Shown piece after piece: positions 17,622-25,054 of a DNA stretch of 64,000 bases. Made by a program: the position numbers and the translations under genes. Source of the stretch: Bacillus cytotoxicus (GTDB lineage: Bacteria > Bacillota > Bacilli > Bacillales > Bacillaceae_G); contig NZ_JAMBOP010000012.1 of assembly GCF_023715645.1 (NCBI RefSeq), forward strand, positions 55,519 to 119,518. Direction: 5' to 3'. Each line of letters begins with the position of its first letter. The stretch's first letter is position 1. The notes beneath the pieces are model-generated. The model made no database searches. It saw nothing but the letters and a program-made list of their open reading frames with translations, and was not told the DNA's origin.

Positions 17622-17657
17622 CCACCTACTGTATATAGGGGATTATCTTCTTTTTGA
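17611..17657 (+). terminator. Intrinsic terminator
   Basis: AAGAAGATAACC and GGGATTATCTTCTTTTT form the stem and U-tract directly after the gene at 17349. Confidence 0.75.
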
Positions 17658-17699
17658 TGGCTGTATATTGATAAAAATTCTGTTTCTTACTCAAAGTAG

Positions 17700-17906
17700 A
17701 TAGTTTTTCAGTACCCTCCCTTTCAGTGGGGCGTATTTCTCACTCTTCCGATAAAAGTTGGAGAAGATCGATTTGCTAAAGCGGAGGGAATTATTGAACA
17801 ACATAGAAAAAATAATAACCCCTTAGAAATCATTATCGTCAAAAGAAAAACAGATTGGTACTATTCTAAAACACAGCCAAGTACAAAAGTTGTTGGGTAT
17901 TTATAA
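17700..17906 (+). pseudogene. Gene remnant without a start codon
   Basis: An open frame after TAG 17697 reads VFLTLPIKVGEDRFAKAEGI ... KRKTDWYYSKTQPSTKVVGYL and stops at 17904-17906. There is no ATG, GTG or TTG with a ribosome site, so it looks like the 3' part of a gene whose start was lost. The composition (KRKTDWYYS) resembles small plasmid proteins. It could instead use a rare start. Confidence 0.4.
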
Positions 17907-17934
17907 GTAAAATTTGTATGAAAGGGAGAAGAAT

Positions 17935-18018
17935 ATGAGTGTATTTGAAATAGTTGTAGCTGTAGTTTTTATTCTGGTTGGTTTCTTTGCTATAGAACAT
18001 TTTTCTAACATTAAATGA
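17935..18018 (+). CDS. Very small membrane peptide, 27 aa
   Basis: AAAGGGAGAAG precedes ATG. The peptide is nearly all one hydrophobic helix (FEIVVAVVFILVGFFAI), ending EHFSNIK. It lies 27 bases before the next gene, so it is plausibly expressed. Function unknown. Confidence 0.45.
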   Translation: MSVFEIVVAVVFILVGFFAIEHFSNIK

Positions 18019-18045
18019 AAGCATTAATATGAGGTGAAGATAGCG

Positions 18046-18417
18046 ATGGGAAAATATAAATATAGAGAATTATTAATAGAAGAACAAAATATTGAACACG
18101 AGATGAAGGGAATTGAAAGAGAAATAAAAAAGACTCGCTCAAGGGAACTTACAGAAAAACAAAAAGATCTATACGCTCGATACACAAGTCTATGTATGCA
18201 AACGCAGTCAGATAATTTAAGACACGTTATTCATTCTTTATATACAGAAATAGGATTATCCATGAAAGAATTTGCAAATGAGCTAGGTGTTAAAGATTCT
18301 GAGATTCAAAATATAATAAGACAAGGCATTATAACCGAGAAACTTTTAGATACCATTTGTACTTATTTTCAAATTAATAAAACAGAAAAATTTATGCGGT
18401 ATATTCAGCAAAATTAA
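18046..18417 (+). CDS. XRE-like HTH protein, 123 aa
   Basis: Residues 1-55 are charged and helical (EQNIEHEMKGIEREIKKTRS). The second half has an HTH layout (GLSMKEFANELGVKDSEIQN) with the following helix TEKLLDTICTYFQI typical of XRE domains. ATG 18046 follows GAGGTGAAG. Probably a DNA-binding regulator of unknown target. Confidence 0.65.
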   Translation: MGKYKYRELLIEEQNIEHEMKGIEREIKKTRSRELTEKQKDLYARYTSLCMQTQSDNLRHVIHSLYTEIGLSMKEFANELGVKDSEIQNIIRQGIITEKLLDTICTYFQINKTEKFMRYIQQN

Positions 18418-18473
18418 CTTTTAATCAAAAAGAGACGTAAACAAAAGTATTATTTGAAGAGGAGGTAAAGGAG

Positions 18474-18658
18474 ATGTTTATATTAATTGTGCTGTGATAC
18501 TCGGTTTACTAGCTATCGCAACAGCAAATAGGGGAACGAGAAAGATTAGCTGTGTTTTTATGGGAAGTTCTATTTTAGTAACATTCTTATATTTTACTGT
18601 GTATCCGGAGGAAGTGGAAGAATTACAAATTATACTAGAAGCCATGAAATTTTGGTAA
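18474..18658 (+). pseudogene. Small membrane protein gene with probable frameshift
   Basis: GAGGAGGTAAAGGAG and ATG 18474 open MFILIVL then stop at once. Another frame from GTG 18494 reads VILGLLAIATANRGTRKI to the stop at 18656. The two join only if one base is added near 18491-18494, so this is likely a one-base deletion, or an assembly error, in a 61-codon membrane protein gene. Confidence 0.45.
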
Positions 18659-18746
18659 TAGGGAAATTCAACTAAATTTAGTATGGCATGATATGAATGA
18701 TTAACTGTATTACAATTTGAATTTTGTTAAAAGGAGCATAGGAAGA

Positions 18747-18914
18747 ATGGATATGAAAAAACAAGAAAGCCAGCAGTTAAATAATAAAGACGATAAAAAA
18801 TTGCTATTAGATGAAGGCACAATCGGATACTTTTTGACAGAGGATGAGCATAAAAAAGCTATTGAAGTTACATCGGAAATTTTTAGATTGTCTAACCAAC
18901 ATAAAAAGAAATAA
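18747..18914 (+). CDS. Hypothetical small protein, 55 aa
   Basis: ATG 18747 is chosen over TTG 18717 because AAAGGAGC (18729-18736) and GGAAG lie just before it. Hydrophilic and charged (KLLLDEGTIGYFLTEDEHKK). No family recognised. Confidence 0.45.
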   Translation: MDMKKQESQQLNNKDDKKLLLDEGTIGYFLTEDEHKKAIEVTSEIFRLSNQHKKK

Positions 18915-19062
18915 TGTATTTCAAGTTGGTCCATAATACGAATATTTTTTAAATCTGGAATAAATTATCGTTCGTTTTTTTAGAGAAAATACCAGTTGCT
19001 GCAGCAATGGATCCTGGGGGATTATTTAAGAAAATACGAATATTCGAAAGGTGGAGGATAAA

Positions 19063-19176
19063 ATGAAAATTTACACATCTGAATGGCTTTCACTAAGTGC
19101 GGATATCAAAAGAAAACTTATTCGTTTAGCAATTTTAGAAACAAGAGAAAAAGCAAAAGCTTTTCGTTTACAATAG
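19063..19176 (+). CDS. Hypothetical small basic protein, 37 aa
   Basis: Strong site GGTGGAGG before ATG; reads MKIYTSEWLSLSADIKRKL and ends KAFRLQ. Short but well translated by its context. Function unknown. Confidence 0.45.
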   Translation: MKIYTSEWLSLSADIKRKLIRLAILETREKAKAFRLQ

Positions 19177-19253
19177 GGAGTATAAATAAAGAGAAGAGAA
19201 TAAGTGATACTCTCTTTTCTTTTATCCTCCATTATATAAAGGAGAATAGAAAT

Positions 19254-19493
19254 ATGAAAGAAATTGACAAGTATATGTCACCCAGTGAAGCGGCCTATAA
19301 ATGGGGAATCTTACGTGATACCTTGAAAAATAAATATAGTCCATCTATGTTAAAGGAAAAACAAAAAGCAGAATTACAACAAATGATTGATGAGGGGATG
19401 ATTAAATTCTTTTTGCCCCCAAACGGAAGACGTAAAGAATGGATTATCTCGCGAGAAGCGATGAGGCGATGGTTTGGAGAACCAAAAAATTAA
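19254..19493 (+). CDS. HTH/MerR-like DNA-binding protein, 79 aa
   Basis: ATG 19254 follows AAAGGAG; the longer frame from 19083 overlaps another gene and has no site. KYMSPSEAAYKWGILRDTLK is a typical excisionase/MerR-like HTH, and RRKEWIISREAMRRWFGEP matches the wing. Such proteins serve as excisionases or repressors on mobile elements. Confidence 0.6.
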   Translation: MKEIDKYMSPSEAAYKWGILRDTLKNKYSPSMLKEKQKAELQQMIDEGMIKFFLPPNGRRKEWIISREAMRRWFGEPKN

Positions 19494-20064
19494 TATAAAG
19501 AAAAATGGCTTCTGAAATGCGTTTATATGGAGATTTAGAGGACACGCGCATACTATAAGTATCGAAACATATAAAAGATGTTATAGGCGATTTTAGGACG
19601 TTTACCAACTCAATAAAGAAGGTTACGGGCTGTATCTAAGTTTGATGCAGCTATAATTACCATGATTAAATAATTTCACATACCGTATTTATAATAAAAA
19701 AATAAACTAATAGAATTTAGGCGGTTCTTTGCTTTGGGGAAGAGGCTGGCGAGTCGTGTGGGGGCGATACCCCACGAACTTAACCGTCTCATAAATATAG
19801 CTAAAGAAAATTGATAATGAGCGAAAGGGTAGCGGTTCGGCTCGTATAATGTAGAGATCAAGCCGATATAGAAAACACTTGCTTTGGTTGTGTCGGCTTG
19901 GCGTCGCTATTTCACGAGCCGAAAAAAGTTGGGCAAGGATTGTTTTTACTGCAGTAACAAAGTGGAGCAGTAAAAACAAAAGGTGGAGATTTTTTGTGGA
20001 GGTACGGAACAAAAAATACTACCTGTTCCTTGCGGAACTTTTAGCTTTTTCAGGTAATGTATAA
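19494..20064. other. Non-coding, hairpin-rich region
   Basis: No credible gene. From 19758 to 20030 several stems are visible: GTGGGG/CCCCAC (19758-19775); a nested pair TTCGGCTCGT (19836-19845) with ACGAGCCGAA (19914-19923) enclosing CAAGCCGA (19859-19866) with TCGGCTTG (19893-19900); GTTTTTACTGC (19942-19952) with GCAGTAAAAAC (19967-19977); and GGAAC/GTTCC at 20006-20029. The stretch is richer in G and C than its neighbours. It could be a single-strand origin, a transfer site or a structured RNA. Confidence 0.6.
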
Positions 20065-20214
20065 GGGGTCTGTGTAGCACTGGAACCAAATCACGCAATA
20101 AGCATTTTATCAAGACCTAAATCGTTAAAAATATCTATTTCATATCCACTAATATACGAAATAATCCTTAAAAGGAATGTCCGTTAATACTAGTTCCATT
20201 GCTACACAAACCCC
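20065..20214. mobile_element. Degenerate Tn3-type miniature element, 150 bp
   Basis: The left end GGGGTCTGTGTAGCACTGGA resembles the 38-bp Tn3 repeat (GGGGTCTGACGCTCAGTGGA from memory). The right end, read inward, is GGGGTTTGTGTAGCAATGGA. No coding frame and no clear target duplication, so it is old or rearranged. Confidence 0.55.
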
Positions 20215-20255
20215 TGTTTTTACCAGATGCAATTCCTTAACGTACAGAGAATCAG

Positions 20256-20474
20256 TTAAAATGTGTCTGGATTGTGCCGAAACGTACAATTTTCTTTTTT
20301 TGATAAGGTGACCTCTATTAACTGGATTTGAAAGAGATCCGATTCTTTTATACCAAGAAACCTCATTTCATCTTTATATGTTCTCCATGTTTCAACTTTA
20401 ATTGACTTTGTACTTTGATCCCTCAACGTGTAAACCCTCATGTATTGTATTTTTTGCCTCTTTCTTTTTTCCAT
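20256..20474 (-). CDS. Hypothetical protein, 72 aa
   Basis: Starts MEKRKRQKIQYMRVYTLRDQ, with GGATGGATG upstream of ATG. Basic N-terminus, then KVETWRTYKDEMRFLGIKES. Divergent from the resolvase gene. No family recognised; could be non-coding because it overlaps the repeated motif at 20283-20295. Confidence 0.4.
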   Translation of the reverse strand: MEKRKRQKIQYMRVYTLRDQSTKSIKVETWRTYKDEMRFLGIKESDLFQIQLIEVTLSKKENCTFRHNPDTF

Positions 20475-20505
20475 AATTTACATCCATCCTCATTACAAAA
20501 CGTTA

Positions 20506-20589
20506 GTTCGTATAATTTTATAATACTAAGAACTAAATGTACAATTTTACTCTCATCATATTTCTCAAAAACGATGGTTTTTGAGAAAT
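20506..20589. promoter_or_regulatory. Candidate recombinase site and hairpin upstream of the resolvase gene
   Basis: TTAGTTC ... GAACTAA arms at 20506-20539 enclose an AT-rich centre, and a perfect 13-bp hairpin (ATTTCTCAAAAAC/GTTTTTGAGAAAT, 20560-20589) follows. Serine resolvases usually act on sites next to their genes, so this is the best candidate res/operator. It is inferred by position only. Confidence 0.35.
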
Positions 20590-20712
20590 GGGTAATGAAC
20601 AAAAATTCCACCTTATAAATCGCTTAACTTCGTTATCAAAACTATTATCAAAATCAAATTAACTTTAACCACCCTTTATGATAAAATTATTATGAAAAGG
20701 TAAGGTGATTTC

Positions 20713-21579
20713 ATGAATTCGTACATTTATGGTTACGCAAGGGTAAGTACACAACAACAAGATTTAATTCGTCAAATAGATATGCTTCAGGATTATAATT
20801 GCACCGAAATTCTCACTGAAAAAATAACGGGTACAAAAAGCGATCGACCAGAGCTTAATCGATTAAAAGATAAAATTAGACCTGGGGATACGTTAGTTGT
20901 AGAAAGCTTTTCTAGATTAGGGAGAAGTACAAAGGATTTAATTGAATTAGTTGAGTATTTTGAGAATAAAGGAATTAAATTAATTAGCATAAAAGAAAAC
21001 TTTGATACGACCACACCACAAGGAAAGTTAATGTTAACTGTATTTCAAGCATTTAGCCAATTTGAAAGAGATTTAATCGCTCAACGAACACAGGAAGGTC
21101 TTGTAAGCGCAAGAGCAAGAGGGAGAATGGGCGGCCGTCCTCCTATAAAAGATAATTATATTCAAAGGGCATTAAATTTATATGATTCAGAGCAATATAG
21201 TATCCGAGAAATTGTAGATATGACAGGTATTAGTCAAGCAACACTCTATCGATACATACAAAAAAAGAGACAAGAACAGGTGGCCAAACAAACTGAAGAA
21301 AAAACAGCAGCTATTCGTATGTTGTTACGTGTAGAAAACAACAATAAATATGTACGTGGAAAAGGAAAGGTTAGAAAAAATATCGAATCCTTCCTTACAT
21401 TAAATTATAATATGAAACATTATTCCGGAGAGTATATGTTCTATGTTCCTTATACAACTGTCGATGCATTAGAAAAAAAAGTTTATGATATTCTCAGTGA
21501 ATTAGATAGTGAGGCTAATATAAATAATTGCTTTATTGAAGCAGATGTTTATTGCGATGAATTAGGACTTACATGGTAA
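20713..21579 (+). CDS. Serine resolvase/invertase with C-terminal extension, 288 aa
   Basis: Resolvase fold: GYARVSTQQQDL (nucleophile Ser), ESFSRLGRSTKDL, FQAFSQFERDLIAQRT, then a small HTH (YSIREIVDMTGISQATLYRYI, about residues 158-185). A further 90-100 residues not seen in ordinary TnpR/Pin proteins (about 185-200 aa) follow, with FYVPYTTVDALEKKVYDIL. GGTAAGGTG precedes ATG 20713. Likely roles are resolution of plasmid multimers or of Tn3-type cointegrates. No tnpA is visible. Confidence 0.87.
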   Translation: MNSYIYGYARVSTQQQDLIRQIDMLQDYNCTEILTEKITGTKSDRPELNRLKDKIRPGDTLVVESFSRLGRSTKDLIELVEYFENKGIKLISIKENFDTTTPQGKLMLTVFQAFSQFERDLIAQRTQEGLVSARARGRMGGRPPIKDNYIQRALNLYDSEQYSIREIVDMTGISQATLYRYIQKKRQEQVAKQTEEKTAAIRMLLRVENNNKYVRGKGKVRKNIESFLTLNYNMKHYSGEYMFYVPYTTVDALEKKVYDILSELDSEANINNCFIEADVYCDELGLTW

Positions 21580-22042
21580 TTTTAAAGGGGATACGGCAAC
21601 GACTCCTTCTTTTTGGAGCCACTCACAAATTTATGTTTTTACAAAAACTCTACAAATATTTACATTCAATAAATAATATTTTGTTATTATTAGACTAAGT
21701 CAATGAAAAAGCCCTATATAAAGGAGACTTCTATATTAGGAGTCTTTTTTTATGTAGAAATTGATTGTGTAGGGAACTAGTATACGTACGCAGTAATTGT
21801 TTCATCAGGAATGATGTGTACAGAAAAGGAATCTAAAAAATTTTTTTCAAAAGGGATATTAACTAGTTCTGGACTGGGGAATATGGATATAGATAAGGCC
21901 ATATAGAACATGCTAGGGGTTGCCTTGTTAAGATTTTCCGTTTACAATTAATCTTGTAACTCTAGCAAGTACACTATGTATAGATTTGTGGTTTAATCAT
22001 TTTCCTTTCATTTCCAGCTTTTATAGGGAAAGGAGGGATATG
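21580..22042. other. Intergenic region with weak terminator
   Basis: A hairpin with T-tract (AGACT 21725-21729/AGTCT 21741-21745, then T7) is the only clear structure. The remainder is AT-rich without a convincing frame. The last 70 bases hold the leader of the gene at 22043. Confidence 0.45.
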
Positions 22043-22204
22043 ATGTTCACAATATTAGGTATGGAACTTTTAAGCGGAATTGCGAAAGGTGTCGGCATTA
22101 CTGTCGGTACAATTGCAGGAACGTTTGTAATAAATTATCTGATAAAAAAAGCGAAAACCGCCCTATCTAAACGGAAAAATAAGAACGGTTCACACAAAAA
22201 CTGA
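22043..22204 (+). CDS. Small hydrophobic-basic protein, possible type I toxin-like, 53 aa
   Basis: AAAGGAGGG precedes ATG ATG. A long hydrophobic segment (GVGITVGTIAGTFVINYL) is followed by a Lys-rich tail (KKAKTALSKRKNKNGSHKN). The leader GTGGTTTAATCA (near 21988-21999) is complementary, with a 2x2 loop, to TGATATAACCGCAC after the stop (22218-22231), so the mRNA ends may pair. Size, tail and end-pairing parallel the 53-aa gene at 27833. Inference only. Confidence 0.55.
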   Translation: MFTILGMELLSGIAKGVGITVGTIAGTFVINYLIKKAKTALSKRKNKNGSHKN

Positions 22205-22263
22205 CTATTAAATTTAATGATATAACCGCACCTCTATCGTCCAAAATAGTGATGAGTTATACG

Positions 22264-22297
22264 AAAGACAGTAGTTTGCCGACTGCTGTCTTTTTTA
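22264..22297 (+). terminator. Intrinsic terminator
   Basis: AAAGACAG and CTGTCTTTTTT form the stem, with extra pairs inside, after the 53-aa gene. Confidence 0.75.
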
Positions 22298-22410
22298 TTT
22301 TATGCAAAAAGCGTATAAATATTTACTGTATAGTACTCATAACTAATGTTATGACAACTAATGTTATTATAAACAAGTTGTTTACTGAAAGTCAACAAAC
22401 TGGTATATTT

Positions 22411-22554
22411 CTGTGCACCATTTTTTGTATCATTCTGTGCACCACTTTTTGTATCATTCTGTGCACCACTTTTTGTATCATTCTGTGCACCACTTTTTGT
22501 ATCATTCTGTACACCACTTTTTGTATCATTCTGTACACCACTTTTTGTATCATT
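22411..22554. repeat. Six tandem 24-bp iterons
   Basis: Six head-to-tail units, each starting CTGTGCACCAC or CTGTACACCAC and ending TTTTTGTATCATT, run without spacers. Units 2-4 are identical; unit 1 has one change and units 5-6 share G-to-A at position 5. Each unit contains a palindromic GTGCAC or TGTACA. Both strands stay open because 24 is a multiple of 3, but neither frame has a ribosome site, so I read this as a protein-binding iteron array (replication or partition) rather than a gene. Confidence 0.85.
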
Positions 22555-22879
22555 TTTGATAAAGAATAAGGAAACTAAAATCATAATTGTCCGCTTCTAC
22601 ATGTTTTTAATGCAGTAATTCCCTTTTATTTATAGACTAATGGGGAGTGTTAGTGTTTTTTGAAACACACTTAGTTATTCTTTTCATCTATACTAACAGC
22701 CGAAAATTGTGTTCAAACTGAGTTTAGCGGGCAAAACGTCATTAAAATTCAAATGTAAACACTAATTTACTATTAAACAAAGCTTGTTTCGTTAAAACCT
22801 AATCAAAAGATTCGCCAAGTCTCCTATCACCTTCAGTCTTAGATATATGGATAAGTCTGTTATGAAAGGAGAGGCTATT
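22555..22879. other. Intergenic region, nothing recognised
   Basis: AT-rich sequence after the iterons. I see no supported gene, terminator or repeat apart from the ribosome site GAAAGGAGAGG serving the 31-aa frame that follows. Confidence 0.4.
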
Positions 22880-22975
22880 ATGATGTCTTTGTTCTTTTTG
22901 CTTTTTAAATTACTTGTAATTGTCATAGTTGTACAACTAGTAAGAGCAGCGATTTTTAACTACTTTAACAAGTAA
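22880..22975 (+). CDS. Very small membrane peptide, 31 aa
   Basis: GAAAGGAGAGG precedes ATG ATG. The peptide is one hydrophobic helix (LFFLLFKLLVIVIVVQLV) ending NYFNK. Function unknown; could be a membrane toxin or holin-like peptide. Confidence 0.45.
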   Translation: MMSLFFLLFKLLVIVIVVQLVRAAIFNYFNK

Positions 22976-23007
22976 CTCAATATGCTGGTTTTTGCAACTC
23001 CGCGAAA

Positions 23008-23066
23008 CCTTAACGTACAACAAAATGAATACATTGTGACGATTATATCTAAGCGTACAATTTTCT
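23008..23066. repeat. Paired CGTACA repeat, second copy (first at 20235-20295)
   Basis: CCTTAACGTACA at 23008-23019 and CGTACAATTTTCT at 23054-23066 occur with nearly the same spacing at 20235-20246 and 20283-20295, in the same orientation. The spacer sequences differ. The two copies bracket the resolvase gene and the iterons. Possibly recombinase or regulator sites. Confidence 0.5.
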
Positions 23067-23084
23067 CGAAATGATGTGTATTCT

Positions 23085-23340
23085 GAATAAAACCGTGGGG
23101 GAACCTCCACGGTTTTAGTTTTTCTGTTGCCGTGGCTCCGTTAAGCGAAGGGCAGGAACCTAGCAGCTACGAGCTCATTGATCTACATAGCGAAACGGCA
23201 CAGACCAATGAGCCATAGATGCAGGTTCTCGCGCTGAGTAGGAGAACAGCGGGGGCTTACTCTCACTTTCGCGTTAGCGATTAGAGAGAGTTAGTCATCC
23301 AACCGAAGGGCGGACACAAGTTAAATTAACTTTTAATTTG
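23085..23340. other. Non-coding, hairpin-rich region with bidirectional terminator
   Basis: AAAACCGTGG/CCACGGTTTT (about 23090-23118) is a strong terminator on the minus strand too. Next, GAACCT ... AGGTTC enclose GCTCATTG ... CAATGAGC, and further along CTCTCAC ... TAGAGAG enclose CGCGTTAGCG. There is no gene. Read on the minus strand, the region would form a structured RNA of about 250 nt ending at the terminator, downstream of the gene at 23368. Transfer origin, single-strand origin or RNA are all possible. Confidence 0.55.
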
Positions 23341-23367
23341 TTTTTATCAAGATTGACAGCTTGAAAA

Positions 23368-23865
23368 TTAATTCTCTTCCATTTTTTCTTTTGCAAACTT
23401 TTCAACCGATTCTTTGGTCCAGTAAGGAGTTCCGCCGATCATTACATCCTCTTGTGGAAATTTTCCACGTTTGCGATATACAGCAATTTTTTTTTGTGTA
23501 TAGCGCACTCCTTTTTCGTTTAAAATCCTTGCAAATTCACTTTGATTAACATAATTATCGGTAATAATTAACGGAGATTTTGGATCTTTAATTAGATACA
23601 TATCAAACTTAAAATAAAATGTAATCAATTCTAGTGCTAATTCAAGCCAGTCATCTTGTAAATTTTTATACAAATCATTTAAACAAAATTCTTTTTGATC
23701 TGGATTTTCAAAAAAACAAGCTAACTTAAAGAATGTTTGTTCAATCTCATTATCTAACGATTGTAAAGCTATCAGCATATCTGGCAAATTTCCTTCTGAA
23801 TAAGCCTGTAACTTTTTTTCAAAGCAAGGGAACTCTTCCAAAACTCGTTTTGTAGCTTTTTTCAT
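23368..23865 (-). CDS. Protein with C-terminal HTH-like domain, 165 aa
   Basis: GAAGGGG precedes ATG. Helical N-terminal two thirds (DDWLELALELITFYFKFDMY), then NQSEFARILNEKGVRYTQKK and FPQEDVMIGGTPYWTKESVE, which resemble the wing and helix of DNA-binding excisionase-like domains. Possibly a regulator. No named family. Confidence 0.6.
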   Translation of the reverse strand: MKKATKRVLEEFPCFEKKLQAYSEGNLPDMLIALQSLDNEIEQTFFKLACFFENPDQKEFCLNDLYKNLQDDWLELALELITFYFKFDMYLIKDPKSPLIITDNYVNQSEFARILNEKGVRYTQKKIAVYRKRGKFPQEDVMIGGTPYWTKESVEKFAKEKMEEN

Positions 23866-24013
23866 TTTAACATCCCCTTCGTTGTAATTTACAACAATTT
23901 TATCAGATACTGTAGTGACTTACAACATTTTTGGTGATTTTTTTCTGTTTTTTTATGGCATTGCGAAGCAATGTCATAAAAAAACTAAAGAGGGATTACT
24001 CCCTCTTCTGGGT

Positions 24014-24454
24014 TTAAATATGTCCTTTTTCTTTCAGAGATGTATATTTCCCTGTATCGTTTATTATGATGTGATCCAGCAGCTCGATACCGAGAACTTT
24101 GCCTGCTTCAGCAAGTCTCTTCGTTACGTCAATGTCTTCTCTTGAGGGATAAGTTTCGCCGCTGGGGTGCTGATGAGCAACGATAATCGATGCGCTATTA
24201 TTAAGTATTGCGGATTTGTACACGTCGCGCGGATGAACGAGTGAGGCGTTCAATGAACCAATATGAGCACGGTGAACAGCGACAACGTGATTTTTTGTAT
24301 TCAAACACATGACGAAGAACACCTCTCTATCATCATCTCCGATGAATTGAGTTGCGATTCTTGCTGCATCATCTGGGTTGCGGATTGTTTTCACTTCGAC
24401 TTCTACCTCTGTTTTTACTTGTCTGATTCTTTGAATTTCATAAATTTTTTCCAT
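24014..24454 (-). CDS. radC: RadC-family JAB-domain protein, 146 aa
   Basis: A JAB/MPN-type metal site is visible: AHQHPSGETYPSREDID (HxHPSG...D) with upstream Glu in DREVFFVMCLNTKNHV. It is shorter than chromosomal RadC (about 225 aa) and lacks the N-terminal UPF0758 helices, like the plasmid and phage versions. Role unresolved; often linked to anti-restriction or DNA processing on mobile elements. AAAGGAG lies upstream. Confidence 0.88.
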   Translation of the reverse strand: MEKIYEIQRIRQVKTEVEVEVKTIRNPDDAARIATQFIGDDDREVFFVMCLNTKNHVVAVHRAHIGSLNASLVHPRDVYKSAILNNSASIIVAHQHPSGETYPSREDIDVTKRLAEAGKVLGIELLDHIIINDTGKYTSLKEKGHI

Positions 24455-24558
24455 CGCTTAACAGCTCCTTTCATTGTTCCGAGAAAAAACAATTTTCGCG
24501 AAAAGAATTGTCATGGCGCGTAACGGAGTGAAGCGTACAACGTATCAAAAAAAGGTTA

Positions 24559-24957
24559 GGGATTGTTATAAAGCTCAATGATTTAGTCGGTGTTAGCTTG
24601 TGCAGTTAACAAGCTTATACCGACTTAACCTACTTAGCTTTATTACAATCCTTTGACTTTTTGCAGACCATTGAGAATTCTCATGAGCGAAAATTATAAT
24701 GAGGAGAACAAAGGAAGGAAGGACGCACACCACTACACCCGGTTTTTTGTCGTCTTTAAAATTCCAGAAGGGAATTAGACGACTGTTTCCTAAAGAAACG
24801 CAAGTTCTTTAGGAAACACAAGTTGAAACGTTTTTTATTTATTTTATTTCGAATTGGAGATAAAATAATCAAAACGTGTATCATTTTATTGTAAAACAAT
24901 GAAATGATCGGATTGTTATGGGTTCGATGCCCTTAACAATCCGATCATTTTTTCATG
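24559..24957 (+). other. Cluster of long hairpins, candidate structured RNA
   Basis: A 92-nt stem-loop at 24560-24651 has outer arms matching 15 of 16 (GGATTGTTATAAAGCT/AGCTTTATTACAATCC) and inner arms 14 of 16 (24586-24601/24609-24624). Then GTCGTCT...AGACGAC (24749-24783), a perfect 13-bp hairpin (24785-24797/24805-24817), and a 17-bp terminator stem (24902-24918/24934-24950) with a T-tract. An alternative hairpin upstream shares AAATGAT with the terminator, as in attenuators. No gene lies within or directly after it on this strand. Confidence 0.55.
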
Positions 24958-25054
24958 TGGACCTCTGTGCTACCTTTAAACAACTATGTTTTTAGTCGTT
25001 TTTATTTATATTGCGATACGTGAAATTTTATTTTATCAAAGTGAATAGTTTTAA

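Noticed and set aside
3849-20525. GTTAGTTCGTATA shared upstream of both serine recombinase genes (about 3861 and 20503)
   Set aside because: A 13-base match between two places is expected by chance in 64 kb, and nothing else around it is shared.
22411-22554. CRISPR array
   Set aside because: The 24-bp units are directly adjacent with no spacers, and no cas genes are present.
22249-22584. Repeat-containing open frames on both strands across the iterons
   Set aside because: They exist because the 24-bp unit is a multiple of three. Neither has a ribosome site and the flanking codons look random.
24560-24651. tRNA or tmRNA-like gene
   Set aside because: The structure is one long hairpin; there is no cloverleaf, T-loop or CCA-like end.
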